Source: Dolosicoccus paucivorans
GTDB taxonomy: Bacteria > Bacillota > Bacilli > Lactobacillales > Aerococcaceae
Assembly (NCBI RefSeq): GCF_900100125.1
Contig: NZ_FNEL01000013.1
Coordinates: 1-34,074 of the forward strand
Direction of reading: 5' to 3'
DNA length: 34,074 nucleotides
Shown: in pieces, positions 1 through 9,163 of the stretch
How positions within the stretch are numbered: position 1 is the stretch's first letter
How the letters are laid out: every line of letters begins with the position of its first letter
Program-made: the position numbers and the translations under genes
The notes under the pieces: generated by a model
Databases searched by the model: none
What the model saw: only the letters and a program-made list of their open reading frames with translations
What the model was told of the DNA's origin: nothing

Positions 1-205
1 TGAGGTGACCCCCGAAAGTTAGAGTTAAAAATCTAACTTTACGGGGGTCATTTTTGTGTCACAAAAGTATTCATATGAATTCAAATTAAAGGTTGTCGAA
101 GAGTATCTAAATGGGACATTAGGTTACACATTACTCGCTAAGAAACATCATATTTCAACGACAAGTTTGATTGTAATCCTTTACTTAACCGAACTAAACT
201 TGACC
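1..205 (+). mobile_element. Truncated left end of an IS3-family (IS150-group-like) insertion sequence
   Basis: The window opens with TG and a G/C-rich end (TGAGGTGACCCCCGAAAGTT), which resembles the terminal inverted repeats of IS150-group elements. Bases 7-23 and 32-49 form a near-perfect hairpin (one bulged base), as is common at IS ends, where it blocks outside transcription. A transposase OrfA start follows at 56. No matching right terminal repeat is seen before the pullulanase sequence begins near 205, so the element is a remnant. The exact junction with host DNA is uncertain (about 170-208). Family placement rests on the end sequence and the OrfA N-terminus only. Confidence 0.7.
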
Positions 206-217
206 CACCATATTTAG
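56..217 (+). pseudogene. 5' fragment of IS3-family transposase OrfA
   Basis: A GTG start at 56 gives a frame of 53 codons ending at TAG 215-217. The first 40 or so residues (MSQKYSYEFKLKVVEEYLNG, then a segment containing LLAKKHHIST) look like the N-terminal helix-turn-helix of IS3-family OrfA proteins (HTH_8/HTH_28 type). After the residues STTSLI the expected helix and leucine-zipper sequence is missing, and the frame runs into pullulanase DNA read antisense. The catalytic DDE protein (OrfB) is absent. This copy cannot encode a working transposase. Confidence 0.7.
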
Positions 218-965
218 GGTCAAGGTCAAAGACTTGTCCATGAGGCCAGTGACTAACGTCTTCACTTTTCGATTCAACATCGCCCCAAATCCATAGACGG
301 TAATTTTGATAGTTACCATCTTCGCGGTAGTAGTTAATCTTTAGTAAATTTTCATCTTGTAAAGGAGCGTAATAATGTTGATTAAAATCTTTATCTAAAT
401 AGACTTCATTCATCTTAGGAATTGTTAAGGGGATCTTTTGATCCGCTTGAGTGATTTTTTTCCCTTGTTGAATGACTAAGAAATTAATATCTTCCGCTGT
501 TTTTGATTGTGGCACGTCATAGTAGTAGCCGTAGTTTGTTTGATGTTCTTTAGCCAGAGCTTCGCCGTTTGGCCATTGTGGTTTGCCGTTTTCTCCTGAA
601 GGCTCTTTAACGCCTCCCCATAACCAAAGCTTTGTATCATCTGGTTGGTCTTCATTTACGACTTCTTTAGGGACATGAATACGAAAATGTCCTTCTTCAA
701 TGGCAGGTTCTTCTTGAACCATTGATGCTTCATGATCCACCGCTTCTACTGATACTTCTGCCGGGTCAACTGTTTGACTCACCGCTACGTCTGATAACGA
801 GTCTAAATTGATTGATTCTTCACTTGCCTGAATCGTTTTTCCTAAAGGAAGACTTAATAGAAAGGTCGTACCAATCGCTAAAGAAAGGACCTTTCCATTA
901 AATTTGCGAATACTAAATGATTGTTGCTTTACTTTTGATTGCCTATGTTGGTTATTTTTCCCCAT
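138..965 (-). pseudogene. pulA: Pullulanase (type I), N-terminal part only; truncated by the IS remnant
   Basis: This is the amino end of a secreted, probably cell-wall-linked pullulanase, an enzyme that cleaves alpha-1,6 links in pullulan, glycogen or starch. A YSIRK-type signal peptide is present (FSIRKFNGKVLSLAIGT at about residues 18-34), followed by an Ala/Glu-rich spacer. A first pullulanase-associated starch-binding module (PUD/CBM41) spans about 91-195 and holds LWLWGGV and QWPNG. A second begins near 207 (LWIWGDV, HWPHGQVFD). It breaks off after about DLDPKYG, and the last 20 or so codons are antisense IS sequence. The whole catalytic GH13 domain and any LPXTG anchor are missing; known family members exceed 600 residues. 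A ribosome binding site (GGAG) precedes the ATG at 965. The start region, promoter and operators are intact, so the loss looks recent or marks an assembly edge. The PUD/YSIRK combination argues well for pullulanase; another alpha-glucan hydrolase with CBM41 is possible. Confidence 0.8.
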
Positions 966-986
966 TTCGATTCTCCTCTATCGTTA

Positions 987-1031
987 GTAAAACGTTTTCA
1001 TAATTGCGCCCATTATAATGAAGCGCTTTCA
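987..1031. promoter_or_regulatory. Two further LacI/CcpA-type operator-like palindromes in the pullulanase leader
   Basis: TGAAGCGCTTTCA (1019-1031) lies over the predicted transcription start, and GTAAAACGTTTTCA (987-1000) lies in the untranslated leader. Both have the central CG and flanking TGAAA/TTTCA-like arms of LacI-family operators but deviate from the strict cre consensus. They could be weaker CcpA sites or sites for a MalR-type maltose repressor. Confidence 0.5.
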
Positions 1032-1037
1032 TTAACG

Positions 1038-1066
1038 ATTGTAATCGAGGAGTTCTAGAAAGTCAA
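1038..1066 (-). promoter_or_regulatory. Sigma-A promoter of the pullulanase gene
   Basis: Read on the minus strand, the -35 box is TTGACT (1061-1066) and the -10 box TACAAT (1038-1043), with a 17-base spacer. Transcription would start near 1031, about 65 bases before the ATG at 965. Confidence 0.8.
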
Positions 1067-1073
1067 TATTTTT

Positions 1074-1087
1074 TGAAAGCGTTTTCA
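1074..1087. promoter_or_regulatory. cre site (CcpA operator) next to the pullulanase -35 box
   Basis: TGAAAGCGTTTTCA matches the Gram-positive catabolite-responsive-element consensus TGWNANCGNTNWCA at every fixed position. It ends seven bases upstream of the -35 box. Carbon catabolite control of an alpha-glucan-degrading gene is expected biology; whether this position represses or activates cannot be told from sequence. Confidence 0.8.
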
Positions 1088-1110
1088 CAAAATATGAAAT
1101 ATTCTTCCTA

Positions 1111-1164
1111 AAACAAAAATCCTGTCGATGAAGGGCTACAAAAGTAGACTTCATCAACAGGATT
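1111..1164 (-). terminator. Rho-independent terminator after the HD-domain gene
   Basis: On the minus strand a 16-base arm (1149-1164) pairs with 1118-1133 with one mismatch, followed by a T-rich run (TTTTTGTTTT, about 1110-1119). It closes the HD-domain transcript upstream of the pullulanase promoter region. Confidence 0.8.
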
Positions 1165-1175
1165 AATTGTAAAAG

Positions 1176-1691
1176 TTAAATAATTGGCTGGCCGGCCCAT
1201 TTACGTAATTGAGCAAGGTAACCGCTCATTCTTACGCGAACAAACCAACTCGCTTCGACCATCGCACAGCGTTTATCAACTAACGAAACAATGAAACTTT
1301 CAGCGTAGCGCGGCATGTCTAGTGTCGCTCCTGCCATATGTTTCAAAATAATGTCTCGTTCTTTATCTGATAGATCTGTAATTTGTAATGCATTGGCTAA
1401 AGCAATACGAGGGTGTTCAAAATTATGTCCTTTGCCACCTACGTGACATTTATTATTAGCACATTCGTAGAAAAATAAGTCATGTAGTAACGCAGCTCGT
1501 GCAATCGAGCGCGTGTCTAATCCAAAGCGTTTCGCCCAACGATAGCTGTGATAAGATACAGAGATCGAATGAGCTAGACGGGTTGTAATGTGATGGTGTA
1601 CAAATTGATCCAGACGCTGGACGTGTTCGTGGTTCATTAAGTCCTCTACTAACGCAACATATTCTGCATCATTTTGCCAATTTACATTCAT
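1176..1691 (-). CDS. HD-domain phosphohydrolase family protein
   Basis: A 171-residue soluble protein with the HD metal-binding signature: His residues near positions 34 and 41-48 (HHHITTRLAHS), the HD doublet in ALLHDLFFYE (about 69-70), and a downstream His/Asp pattern ending near VDKRC. HD proteins of this kind hydrolyse phosphate esters or nucleotides; the substrate of this one is not known to me. It has its own strong ribosome binding site (AAGGAGG, 7 bases before the ATG) and a candidate -10 box at 1726-1731. It follows the TrmH-type methylase gene. This pairing of an HD protein with a SpoU-type methylase is common in Firmicutes, but I know of no proven functional link. Confidence 0.75.
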   Translation of the reverse strand: MNVNWQNDAEYVALVEDLMNHEHVQRLDQFVHHHITTRLAHSISVSYHSYRWAKRFGLDTRSIARAALLHDLFFYECANNKCHVGGKGHNFEHPRIALANALQITDLSDKERDIILKHMAGATLDMPRYAESFIVSLVDKRCAMVEASWFVRVRMSGYLAQLRKWAGQPII

Positions 1692-1725
1692 ACGTCCGCC
1701 TCCTTAATTATTTGACCTATTTTAT

Positions 1726-1731
1726 ATTATA
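1726..1731 (-). promoter_or_regulatory. Candidate -10 box for the HD-domain gene
   Basis: TATAAT on the minus strand, 35 bases before the start codon. No good -35 hexamer is seen at 16-18 bases, so this is a tentative call. Confidence 0.4.
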
Positions 1732-1781
1732 CCTTTTAGGCCAACCAAAAAGCTACTAAAAATAGAAAATAAAAGAGTTTC

Positions 1782-2558
1782 TTAATCTTTAATGACGTTA
1801 TGGAATAATAGAATCCCTGTGGCTACCGCTACGTTTAAAGATTCTGCTTGACCTGGCATAGGAATATAAATAGATTGGGTGGCTTGGTTAATGAATTGAG
1901 GATTGACACCTTGTCCTTCATTCCCCACAATAATTCCAAAAGAACTAGGATAGTCAACTTGAGCATAACTGACTGCCTGTTGATTCAAAGCTGTAGCGTA
2001 TACAGGATGCTTTTGCTTTTTTAAATCGCTAATAACCGTGTCTAAATCAGCTTCGTAAATGGGGATATGCCACACAGAGCCTTGGGTGGAACGAATCACT
2101 TTATCGTTTAAGTAATCTACCGTTCCCTTACCTAATATAACTCCATCATATCCTGCTCCATGAGCTGTTCGGATCATGGTGCCTAAATTTCCTGGGTCTT
2201 GAACCGCATCAATAAGTAACAAGCGTCCCGTCCATTGTTCTGGTTGCTTTAAAGGTCGGTCGTTAACGACTGCTATAATTCCTTGAGGTGTTTTTGTTTG
2301 AGCGAGTTCATTAAATAATGAAGAAGGCAACTGATAAATTGATTGCTGTATTTCTTTTAAATCCACTTCATTATGTTTTAAAAAGTCTTCAGTGACTAAA
2401 ATACCATCAAGGGACTGATTAGTTTTTAACGCTTCTTGAACTAGATGAATTCCTTCAACTAAATAACGTTGTTGCTTTTTACGTCCTCTTGTTTGAAGAA
2501 GTTTCTTCCAGTCTTTAAATTGTTTGTTTTGGGAGGATTGAATCAGTTGAATCATCAT
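1782..2558 (-). CDS. TrmH/SpoU-family RNA 2'-O-methyltransferase
   Basis: A 258-residue SPOUT methyltransferase that transfers a methyl group from S-adenosylmethionine to a ribose 2'-OH in rRNA or tRNA. The N-terminal 95 or so residues form a SpoU substrate-binding domain. The C-terminal knot domain carries motif 1 (DPGNLGTMIRTA, about 127-138), motif 2 (IVGNEGQGV) and motif 3 (IPMPGQAESLNVAVAT). It resembles B. subtilis YsgA. The target nucleotide cannot be inferred. The start overlaps the pepV stop codon (TAATG), so the two are translationally coupled; a second Met directly follows the first and could be the start instead. Confidence 0.88.
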   Translation of the reverse strand: MMIQLIQSSQNKQFKDWKKLLQTRGRKKQQRYLVEGIHLVQEALKTNQSLDGILVTEDFLKHNEVDLKEIQQSIYQLPSSLFNELAQTKTPQGIIAVVNDRPLKQPEQWTGRLLLIDAVQDPGNLGTMIRTAHGAGYDGVILGKGTVDYLNDKVIRSTQGSVWHIPIYEADLDTVISDLKKQKHPVYATALNQQAVSYAQVDYPSSFGIIVGNEGQGVNPQFINQATQSIYIPMPGQAESLNVAVATGILLFHNVIKD

Positions 2559-3958
2559 TAGCGTGTTAAGCGATAAATAGCATCGGCATAAATAGCCGTT
2601 GCTTTTAATAAATCTTCGATCGCAATAAATTCATTGGCTTGATGCATTGTATCGATTGAGTCTGGGAATAACGCCCCGTAAGCCACACCTTTAGGTAATA
2701 AACGACCAAATGTTCCTCCCCCAATGGTCATCTCGTGAGCCGGTAAGCCAGTATGATCATGATAAACATCGAGTAAGGTCTGTACTAACGGATCATCTGC
2801 TGGTACGTAATGAGGCTCTTTAAAGTCACTCATAGCTACTTCAAAAGGTAAATCTTTTAATGTTTCTTGAGCGCGTTCTAAAATCTCTTGTGGTGTAATA
2901 CCTTCTGGGAAACGTAAGTTCACTGTCACATTGGTTCCTTCTTGGTCGTTGTAGTTAACTAACCCAACGTTAGCGCTAAGAGGTCCCATTACGTCATGTA
3001 CGTGATCGATATTTAAACTTGAACCGTCAAAGTTATCATGCAAGACGTCACCCACAAGTTGTAAAAAGTCTCGGCTTGCTTTATCAAAAGAATACTCTTT
3101 TAAAAAGTTGGCTAAATAGGTCGCTCCATTGACTCCTTGTTCTGGCGTTGAACCGTGGGCGGATTTACCTACTAAGGTCAACTTCCATCCTTGATCATTT
3201 GCCTCAATTGTTCCATCTAGTTTATGTTGATTTAAATATTTTTCAAACTCTTCTTCTAGATGATCGTTTTGTAATTGAACAACAGCTGTGGCACTTTCTG
3301 GTACCATGTTTTCCCGTAACCCAGCGTCAAAGGTTACTAATCGATTGGAGTCGCTATTGTCTGTGTTTTTAGAAGTTATAATTAAAGAGACGTTTCCTTT
3401 TTCCCCGTTAATAATAGGAAATACTGCGTCAGGAGAGAAACCAATGCTTGGCATTTCAGCATGCTCAAAATAATAGTCCATACATTGCCAGCCACTTTCT
3501 TCATCCGTTCCGACAATTAAATGAACACGTTTATTCAACTCTACATCTAAATCTCTCAAGATTTTTAAAGCCATATAAGCAGCAATTGTTGGCCCTTTAT
3601 CGTCACTTGAACCACGAGCATAGATACGGTCATTTTTAATGACAGGATCAAAAGGATCTGTCTCCCAACCACTTCCAGCCGGGACGACGTCTAAGTGACC
3701 AATAATTCCGACTAACTCATCTCCTTCACCCATTTCAATGCGACCAGCCCACGGTTCAAAACTTTTTGTTTTAAATCCATCCTCTTTAGCCATCGACATA
3801 AAGTCGTCTAATGCTTGACGAGGTCCAGGACCAACTGGCGCTTCTTTAGTCGCTTTATCATCTTCGCGAACTGAAGCAATTTTTAATTGTCTAAATAAGT
3901 CAGCGAATAACTCGTCTTTTCTTTTTTCGACTTCTTCTAACCAATTAATTGTCATCAT
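2558..3958 (-). CDS. pepV: Dipeptidase PepV (M20 family, zinc-dependent)
   Basis: A 466-residue cytoplasmic metallopeptidase that splits dipeptides with broad specificity, the last step of peptide use in lactic acid bacteria. Metal ligands are visible: GHLDVVPAG (H88, D90 just after), GSSDDKGP (D119), GTDEESGW (catalytic E153 and ligand E154), SPDAVFP (D177) and a late His in DTMHQAN. Length and motif order fit PepV/Sapep. Two adjacent ATG codons are possible starts; the GGAAG box is spaced better for the second. It lies after the terminator behind rsuA and overlaps the next gene by one base. The gene order flippase-pseudouridine synthase-PepV matches what I recall of B. subtilis ytgP-ytzG-ytjP. 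Confidence 0.93.
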   Translation of the reverse strand: MMTINWLEEVEKRKDELFADLFRQLKIASVREDDKATKEAPVGPGPRQALDDFMSMAKEDGFKTKSFEPWAGRIEMGEGDELVGIIGHLDVVPAGSGWETDPFDPVIKNDRIYARGSSDDKGPTIAAYMALKILRDLDVELNKRVHLIVGTDEESGWQCMDYYFEHAEMPSIGFSPDAVFPIINGEKGNVSLIITSKNTDNSDSNRLVTFDAGLRENMVPESATAVVQLQNDHLEEEFEKYLNQHKLDGTIEANDQGWKLTLVGKSAHGSTPEQGVNGATYLANFLKEYSFDKASRDFLQLVGDVLHDNFDGSSLNIDHVHDVMGPLSANVGLVNYNDQEGTNVTVNLRFPEGITPQEILERAQETLKDLPFEVAMSDFKEPHYVPADDPLVQTLLDVYHDHTGLPAHEMTIGGGTFGRLLPKGVAYGALFPDSIDTMHQANEFIAIEDLLKATAIYADAIYRLTR

Positions 3959-3980
3959 ATCTCTTCCTTTTCTTTTTAAT

Positions 3981-4019
3981 AAAAATTCTCCTTAATGAGT
4001 GAGCTCAATTAAGGAGAAT
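3981..4019 (-). terminator. Terminator between rsuA and pepV
   Basis: A perfect 12-bp stem (ATTCTCCTTAAT with its complement, 3985-3996 and 4008-4019) is followed on the minus strand by TTTTTATT. It ends the leuS-murJ-rsuA transcript. No clear promoter for pepV is seen after it, so pepV may depend on read-through or on a weak promoter. Confidence 0.85.
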
Positions 4020-4032
4020 CAGTTTAATCATA

Positions 4033-4764
4033 CTATTCTTCAATTAAACCATAAGGTTTAAGTTTCTCCATCTCTTGAGGAGTTAATAAGCGAAAATCGC
4101 CTTCTAGTAGTTCATCATCTAAGACTAAAGGTCCCATAGATAGACGGTGAAGCTCTAATACTTCTTTGTCTACTGCTTCAAACATTCGTTTAACTTGATG
4201 GAATTTTCCTTCTACAATTTCTACTTCAATCCACGTCTGTTCCAAAGCTTGTCTTACATCAACAACTGTTAGTTTAGCTGGTTGGGTAATAAAGTCGCCT
4301 AGATCGAGCCCTTCTTCAAAGCGTCGAATATCTTCTTCATCCACAATCCCGCTGACTAAAGCTTGATAACGTTTCGTCACCTTTTTTCTAGGACTTAACA
4401 GTTGGTGGGCTAATTGACCGTTATTTGTAATGAGTAATAACCCTGTCGTATCTTTATCTAAACGACCTACTGGAAACAAGTCAATATGCCAAAATTCCGG
4501 CCCTAACCAGTCAATTACTGTTTCATGAACAGCATCTTCAGTAGCACTAATAATACCTTGCGGTTTGTTTAGCATAATGTAATAGTACTTTTGATAATGA
4601 ACCATTTCATCAAAAATAACCACTTCGTCTACTTTAGGATCTACTTTATCGCTCCCTTTTTTAGCAACTTTGCCGTTAACGGTTACCACGCCTTCTTTTA
4701 GTAACTTTTGTACTGATTTACGTGTACCGTAACCTGTATGAGCTAATAATTTATCTAATCGCAT
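4033..4764 (-). CDS. rsuA: 16S rRNA pseudouridine synthase, RsuA/RluB family
   Basis: A 243-residue RNA pseudouridine synthase. Residues 1-47 are an S4 RNA-binding domain (MRLDKLLAHTGYGTRK). The catalytic domain contains GRLDKDTTGLLLITNNG, whose Asp is the nucleophile of the RsuA/RluB/E/F group. The family isomerises specific uridines in 16S or 23S rRNA; the small size and position beside the flippase favour the RsuA (16S U516-type) branch. The start codon overlaps the murJ stop (TAATG), showing coupling. It is the last gene of the leucine-T-box transcript. Confidence 0.88.
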   Translation of the reverse strand: MRLDKLLAHTGYGTRKSVQKLLKEGVVTVNGKVAKKGSDKVDPKVDEVVIFDEMVHYQKYYYIMLNKPQGIISATEDAVHETVIDWLGPEFWHIDLFPVGRLDKDTTGLLLITNNGQLAHQLLSPRKKVTKRYQALVSGIVDEEDIRRFEEGLDLGDFITQPAKLTVVDVRQALEQTWIEVEIVEGKFHQVKRMFEAVDKEVLELHRLSMGPLVLDDELLEGDFRLLTPQEMEKLKPYGLIEE

Positions 4765-6707
4765 TAAATCACCCTTATTTTATCTAAGGTTTCTTTATAT
4801 TTATCCCCTAAAATTAAACTTAATTGGCCAGTTAAAGCCATTCCTAGTCCGTACACTAAAGCTCCCATTAAAACAGTAATAACAATTCTTAACAGTAGCA
4901 TCATACGTGTCTCGCCAGGTAAAATTTGACTTAAAATCTGATTCCAGAAAGTCGTCGCTACCCCCATTAATACCGCAACCGTAATGATTTTTGTTAAAGA
5001 TGGAATAACATCGGCATAATCGATAGCTACTTCTTTTTGAATTCGGATCCACATAAAAATACCCGCTACTAAAAAGCCAATCATTGTTGACCAAATTGCA
5101 CCGTGAGCATGGAAAAAGGCAATCATTGGGAACTGAAGAAGTAATTTAGCAATCAGTCCTAACATTAAATAGGAAATCGCATACTTTCTAAAGTTCATTG
5201 ATTGAAGCATGGTCGAAAAGATGGTATATGCACCTAATACAATACTTAAAGCACTCGCTGAAACGAGTAAACTAGGTCCTACAGTACTTCCAGATGGATA
5301 AAAGAAATAATACACATCATGAGCAATCGTTGCCATTCCAATAGCTGCTGGGAACATAATAAAGCTGAATACTTTAACGATATGTTGAATCAACTGTTGC
5401 GTTCCTCGGTAATCTTCTACTGCGAATAAACTAGTGATCGCAGGAATAGAAGAAGATGCTAAGGCAACTGCTAATGAAATAACAATCATAATTAATTTAT
5501 CAACGTCTAAAGATAATGCTCCATACAAAATACTAATTTCTTTACGAGTCAATAATGACGTAAACTCTAAAATCTGTCTGAAGCTGTATAGGTCGATAAT
5601 TTGCGCGATAATAATACCTGAGCCTAATAAAACAAAAGGTACACTATCCACTAACATCATCTGTAAGCTTTGACCAAATGTTAATGTTTCCTCGTCAGTA
5701 CTTCGTTCGATTAATAAAGCCATTTTCTTACGTTGCTTAACATATAAGAAAGCTAAATAAATTAACGAACAAGCAGCTCCAACAAAGGCTGCAAAGGTTG
5801 AATGAACGACCGCTTGAGTCACATTACCTGAGTAAACTTTCATAATCGCATAGGTTGCGGTTAACATATAAAACACACGAGCCACTTGTTCAATAATTTG
5901 TGAAACAGCTGTCGGCTGCATATTGTTTAAGCCTTGGAAGTAACCTCTTAATAAACTCATCATCGGTAAAATAAATAAAGCAGGCACAAGGGAGCGAATA
6001 ACAAATGTCGCCGCTTCCGGATTATCTGTGGCAGATCCTGCCGCTAATATTGGCGCTAAAAAGAATAAAATACTTGCTGAAACAAAGCCTGTTACTAACA
6101 TAATTGTTGAACTATGTCTAAAGAGCTTGTGAGCTGTTTTGTACTCTCTTTTAGAGTGATACTTTGCCATTTGTTTAGCAATCGCACTTGGAAACCCTGC
6201 TGTGGCTACTGCTAGAAATAAAGTATAGGGTTTATATCCAATACTAAACAACGAGTTAGCTTGAACATATTCTTGTCCTAGCCATGTTGCCCAAGGAATG
6301 ACGTAAAGCGCTCCTAAAATGCGAGAGAAAATCTCCCCAGCTGTTAACCAGGCAGCTCCTTTAACGTAGTTCGATTCTTTTGTAGATTCTTCTTCCTCGT
6401 TTTGATAATCTACCGTAATGTCCTCATTCGTTAGATGCTCTTCCAACACGGAGTCGGTCAAGATAGGTTCACGGAAAACTTGGGTATTGCTTGAAACTTC
6501 ATCGTCAAAAGCTTGAAGAGCTTCTTCATCCCAATCGTCTTCATCTAATTCATACGTTTCAATTAATTCTTCAACGACGTCCGCCGAAGAGGAAGTATCA
6601 GAGTTATTGAACTCTTTTTTCAATAACTCCATGTCCTCCTTCGTTAATTGCATCGTCTTTTCATAATCTAAATCAGACGAATCTTCATGCAAATGATTCT
6701 TTTTCAT
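4764..6707 (-). CDS. murJ: MurJ/YtgP-type lipid II flippase (MVF/MATE-like) with acidic N-terminal extension
   Basis: A 647-residue polytopic membrane protein of the polysaccharide-biosynthesis/MOP exporter superfamily, close to B. subtilis YtgP (MurJ), which flips the cell-wall precursor lipid II across the membrane. The membrane part begins near residue 114 (NYVKGAAWLTAGEIFSRILG) and shows a long series of hydrophobic helices, consistent with the usual fourteen. Residues 1-113 are an extra cytoplasmic stretch, strongly acidic (runs such as YELDEDDWDEEALQ), absent from B. subtilis YtgP as I know it. An AAGGAGG box overlaps the leuS stop, so translation is coupled to leuS. Other members export different undecaprenyl-linked sugars, so the substrate is inferred. 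Confidence 0.82.
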   Translation of the reverse strand: MKKNHLHEDSSDLDYEKTMQLTKEDMELLKKEFNNSDTSSSADVVEELIETYELDEDDWDEEALQAFDDEVSSNTQVFREPILTDSVLEEHLTNEDITVDYQNEEEESTKESNYVKGAAWLTAGEIFSRILGALYVIPWATWLGQEYVQANSLFSIGYKPYTLFLAVATAGFPSAIAKQMAKYHSKREYKTAHKLFRHSSTIMLVTGFVSASILFFLAPILAAGSATDNPEAATFVIRSLVPALFILPMMSLLRGYFQGLNNMQPTAVSQIIEQVARVFYMLTATYAIMKVYSGNVTQAVVHSTFAAFVGAACSLIYLAFLYVKQRKKMALLIERSTDEETLTFGQSLQMMLVDSVPFVLLGSGIIIAQIIDLYSFRQILEFTSLLTRKEISILYGALSLDVDKLIMIVISLAVALASSSIPAITSLFAVEDYRGTQQLIQHIVKVFSFIMFPAAIGMATIAHDVYYFFYPSGSTVGPSLLVSASALSIVLGAYTIFSTMLQSMNFRKYAISYLMLGLIAKLLLQFPMIAFFHAHGAIWSTMIGFLVAGIFMWIRIQKEVAIDYADVIPSLTKIITVAVLMGVATTFWNQILSQILPGETRMMLLLRIVITVLMGALVYGLGMALTGQLSLILGDKYKETLDKIRVI

Positions 6708-6718
6708 AGAATTCCTCC

Positions 6719-9133
6719 TTAATTAGCCACAATGTTGACTAAGCGATTTGGAACGACAATGACTTTACGAATCGTTTTGCCTTGAATACTTTCTTTTACT
6801 TGTTCGTTATTTAAGACTTCTTCTTCCATTGCTTCTTTTGAAAGACTTGCATCCATCATTAAACGAGCACGAACTTTACCATTAATTTGAACTGCGATTT
6901 CCACTTCTGCTTCTTGCAGTTGACTTTCATCATAAGTCGGCCAAGGTACTTCAGAAATACTTGATGGTTGCCCTAGACGAGCCCATAATTCCTCTCCTAA
7001 GTGAGGAGCAAATGGAGCTAGCATTTGAACAAATCCTTTAGCATATTCTAGTGGAATCACAGATTGATTTCTTGCTTCGTTAACAAAAATCATAAGTTGT
7101 GAAATGGCTGTGTTAAAATGCAAATTCTCAATTTCATGGGTTACTTTTTTGACTGTTTGATGATACACGCGACTTAACTCATCATTTGGTTTGTCTTGGA
7201 TCGTTTCATTCAACTCATCTGTTTGCGTATCAATAAATAGACGCCACACGCGGTCTAAGAAGCGACGCGTTCCTGGTAAGCCTTCATTACTCCAAGCAAT
7301 GGATGCATCAAGAGGCCCCATAAACATTTCGTAGACTCGTAGCGTATCCGCACCATATTCTTCGACTACATCGTCTGGGTTAATAACGTTTCCAAGGGAT
7401 TTAGACATCTTAACATTTCCTTCACCAAGAATCATTCCTTGGTTAAATAGTTTTTGGAACGGCTCTTTAGTCGGAACAATGCCTAAATCATATAAGAATT
7501 TATACCAGAAACGTGCATACAGTAAGTGAAGTACCGCGTGTTCGGCTCCTCCAATATAAAGATCAACAGGTAGCCATTTTTTAGCTTTTTCTGGGTCTAC
7601 TAAAGCTTCTTGGTTATGAGGGTCGATATAGCGAATATAATACCATGAACTACCTGCCCATTGCGGCATTGTATTCGTTTCACGACGGCCCTTCGTACCC
7701 GTTTCTGGGTCCACCACTTCTAGCCAATCGGTAATATTAGCTAAAGGCGACTCTCCTGTTCCAGAAGGATGAATGTCTGTTGCTTTTGGTAAAATAACAG
7801 GTAATTCTTCTTCAGGTACCGCAGTTGTTGTCCCATCTTCCCAGTGAATAATTGGAATTGGCTCACCCCAATAACGTTGACGAGAAAATAGCCAATCTCT
7901 TAGGCGATAATTAACCGTTCCCTTACCTTTACCATGGTCTTTCAGCCAGTCAGTCATTACTTCAATGGCTTTAGTATTTTCTAAACCATTTAAAAAGTCA
8001 GAGTTTATGACTTTCCCTTCGCCTGCGTAAGGTAATTCTTCAGTCGTTTCAATCACTTGGCGAATCGGTAGTTCGTATTTTGTCGCAAATTCATAATCGC
8101 GCTCATCGTGGGCTGGAACAGCCATCACCGCTCCAGTACCGTAAGAAGCTAATACGTAGTCGCCAATCCAAATAGGTAATTCTTCTCCAGTCACAGGATG
8201 AATCACGTACCCTCCGGTAAAGACTCCGGTTTTATCTTCGTTTAAATCGGTTCGCTCTAAGTCACTCATCTTTTCGACTTTTTCACGGTACGCATCAACC
8301 AATTCTTGTTGCTCAGGAGTGGTTACTTTATCTACTAATGAATGTTCTGGAGCTAATACAACGTAGCTAACACCAAATAAAGTATCTGCGCGAGTTGTAA
8401 ATGCTTCGACCACTTCATCTTCAAGTCCTTGAATGTCAAAGCGAACTGTTGCCCCTGTTGAGCGGCCAATCCAATTACGTTGCATTTCTTTTAAGCTTTC
8501 TGGCCAATCCAGTGTGTCTAAGTCGTCAAGTAAACGATCAGCGTAAGCTGTAATACGAAGCATCCATTGCTTCATTGGGCGACGATAAACAGGATGTCCC
8601 CCGCGCTCACTTAAACCATCAATCACTTCTTCGTTAGCTAATACCGTCCCTAGCGCTGGACACCAGTTAACCGCCACTTCTTCTTCATAGGCAAGACCTT
8701 TTTCGTATAATTTAGTAAAAATCCACTGGGTCCATTTATAATAATCTGGATCCGTTGTATTTACTTCGCGATCCCAGTCGTAACTAAATCCTAAAGATTT
8801 AATTTGACGCTTAAAGGTTTGAATATTTTTGTCCGTAAATTCTGCTGGGTCATTTCCTGTATCTAAAGCGTACTGTTCTGCTGGAAGTCCAAAGGCATCC
8901 CACCCCATTGGGTGCAGTACATCATACCCTCTAGCACGCTTAAAACGCGAGACAATGTCTGTTGCGGTATAGCTTTTTGGGTGTCCTACGTGTAATCCGT
9001 CACCTGAAGGGTAAGGGAACATATCTAAAGCGTAAAACTTTTTATTGCCTGAACGTTCTTTTGTTTTAAACGTTTCATGTTCTTGCCAATAATTTTGCCA
9101 TTTTTTCTCGATATCTTGATGATTATAGACCAT
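6719..9133 (-). CDS. leuS: Leucyl-tRNA synthetase
   Basis: An 804-residue class I aminoacyl-tRNA synthetase that charges tRNA(Leu). The HIGH motif is HVGH (48-51, in [16 protein letters not shown]), the KMSKS loop reads KMSKSLGN at about residue 575, and the CP1 editing domain lies between. The anticodon-binding domain and a small C-terminal domain ([14 protein letters not shown] onward) complete the usual bacterial length. AGGAGG stands 7 bases before the ATG. Expression is controlled by the leucine T-box directly upstream. It is the first gene of a leuS-murJ-rsuA unit. Confidence 0.97.
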   Translation of the reverse strand: MVYNHQDIEKKWQNYWQEHETFKTKERSGNKKFYALDMFPYPSGDGLHVGHPKSYTATDIVSRFKRARGYDVLHPMGWDAFGLPAEQYALDTGNDPAEFTDKNIQTFKRQIKSLGFSYDWDREVNTTDPDYYKWTQWIFTKLYEKGLAYEEEVAVNWCPALGTVLANEEVIDGLSERGGHPVYRRPMKQWMLRITAYADRLLDDLDTLDWPESLKEMQRNWIGRSTGATVRFDIQGLEDEVVEAFTTRADTLFGVSYVVLAPEHSLVDKVTTPEQQELVDAYREKVEKMSDLERTDLNEDKTGVFTGGYVIHPVTGEELPIWIGDYVLASYGTGAVMAVPAHDERDYEFATKYELPIRQVIETTEELPYAGEGKVINSDFLNGLENTKAIEVMTDWLKDHGKGKGTVNYRLRDWLFSRQRYWGEPIPIIHWEDGTTTAVPEEELPVILPKATDIHPSGTGESPLANITDWLEVVDPETGTKGRRETNTMPQWAGSSWYYIRYIDPHNQEALVDPEKAKKWLPVDLYIGGAEHAVLHLLYARFWYKFLYDLGIVPTKEPFQKLFNQGMILGEGNVKMSKSLGNVINPDDVVEEYGADTLRVYEMFMGPLDASIAWSNEGLPGTRRFLDRVWRLFIDTQTDELNETIQDKPNDELSRVYHQTVKKVTHEIENLHFNTAISQLMIFVNEARNQSVIPLEYAKGFVQMLAPFAPHLGEELWARLGQPSSISEVPWPTYDESQLQEAEVEIAVQINGKVRARLMMDASLSKEAMEEEVLNNEQVKESIQGKTIRKVIVVPNRLVNIVAN

Positions 9134-9163
9134 ACATTATCCTCCTAATTTTCCGCTATATAT

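Noticed and set aside
138-205. C-terminal tail of the pullulanase frame as real protein sequence
   Set aside because: This part reads antisense through the transposase OrfA fragment, so it is a fusion product and not pullulanase.
5434-5673. Plus-strand frame within murJ
   Set aside because: It is an antisense shadow of a membrane-protein gene; frames opposite pepV, ezrA and valS were dropped for the same reason.
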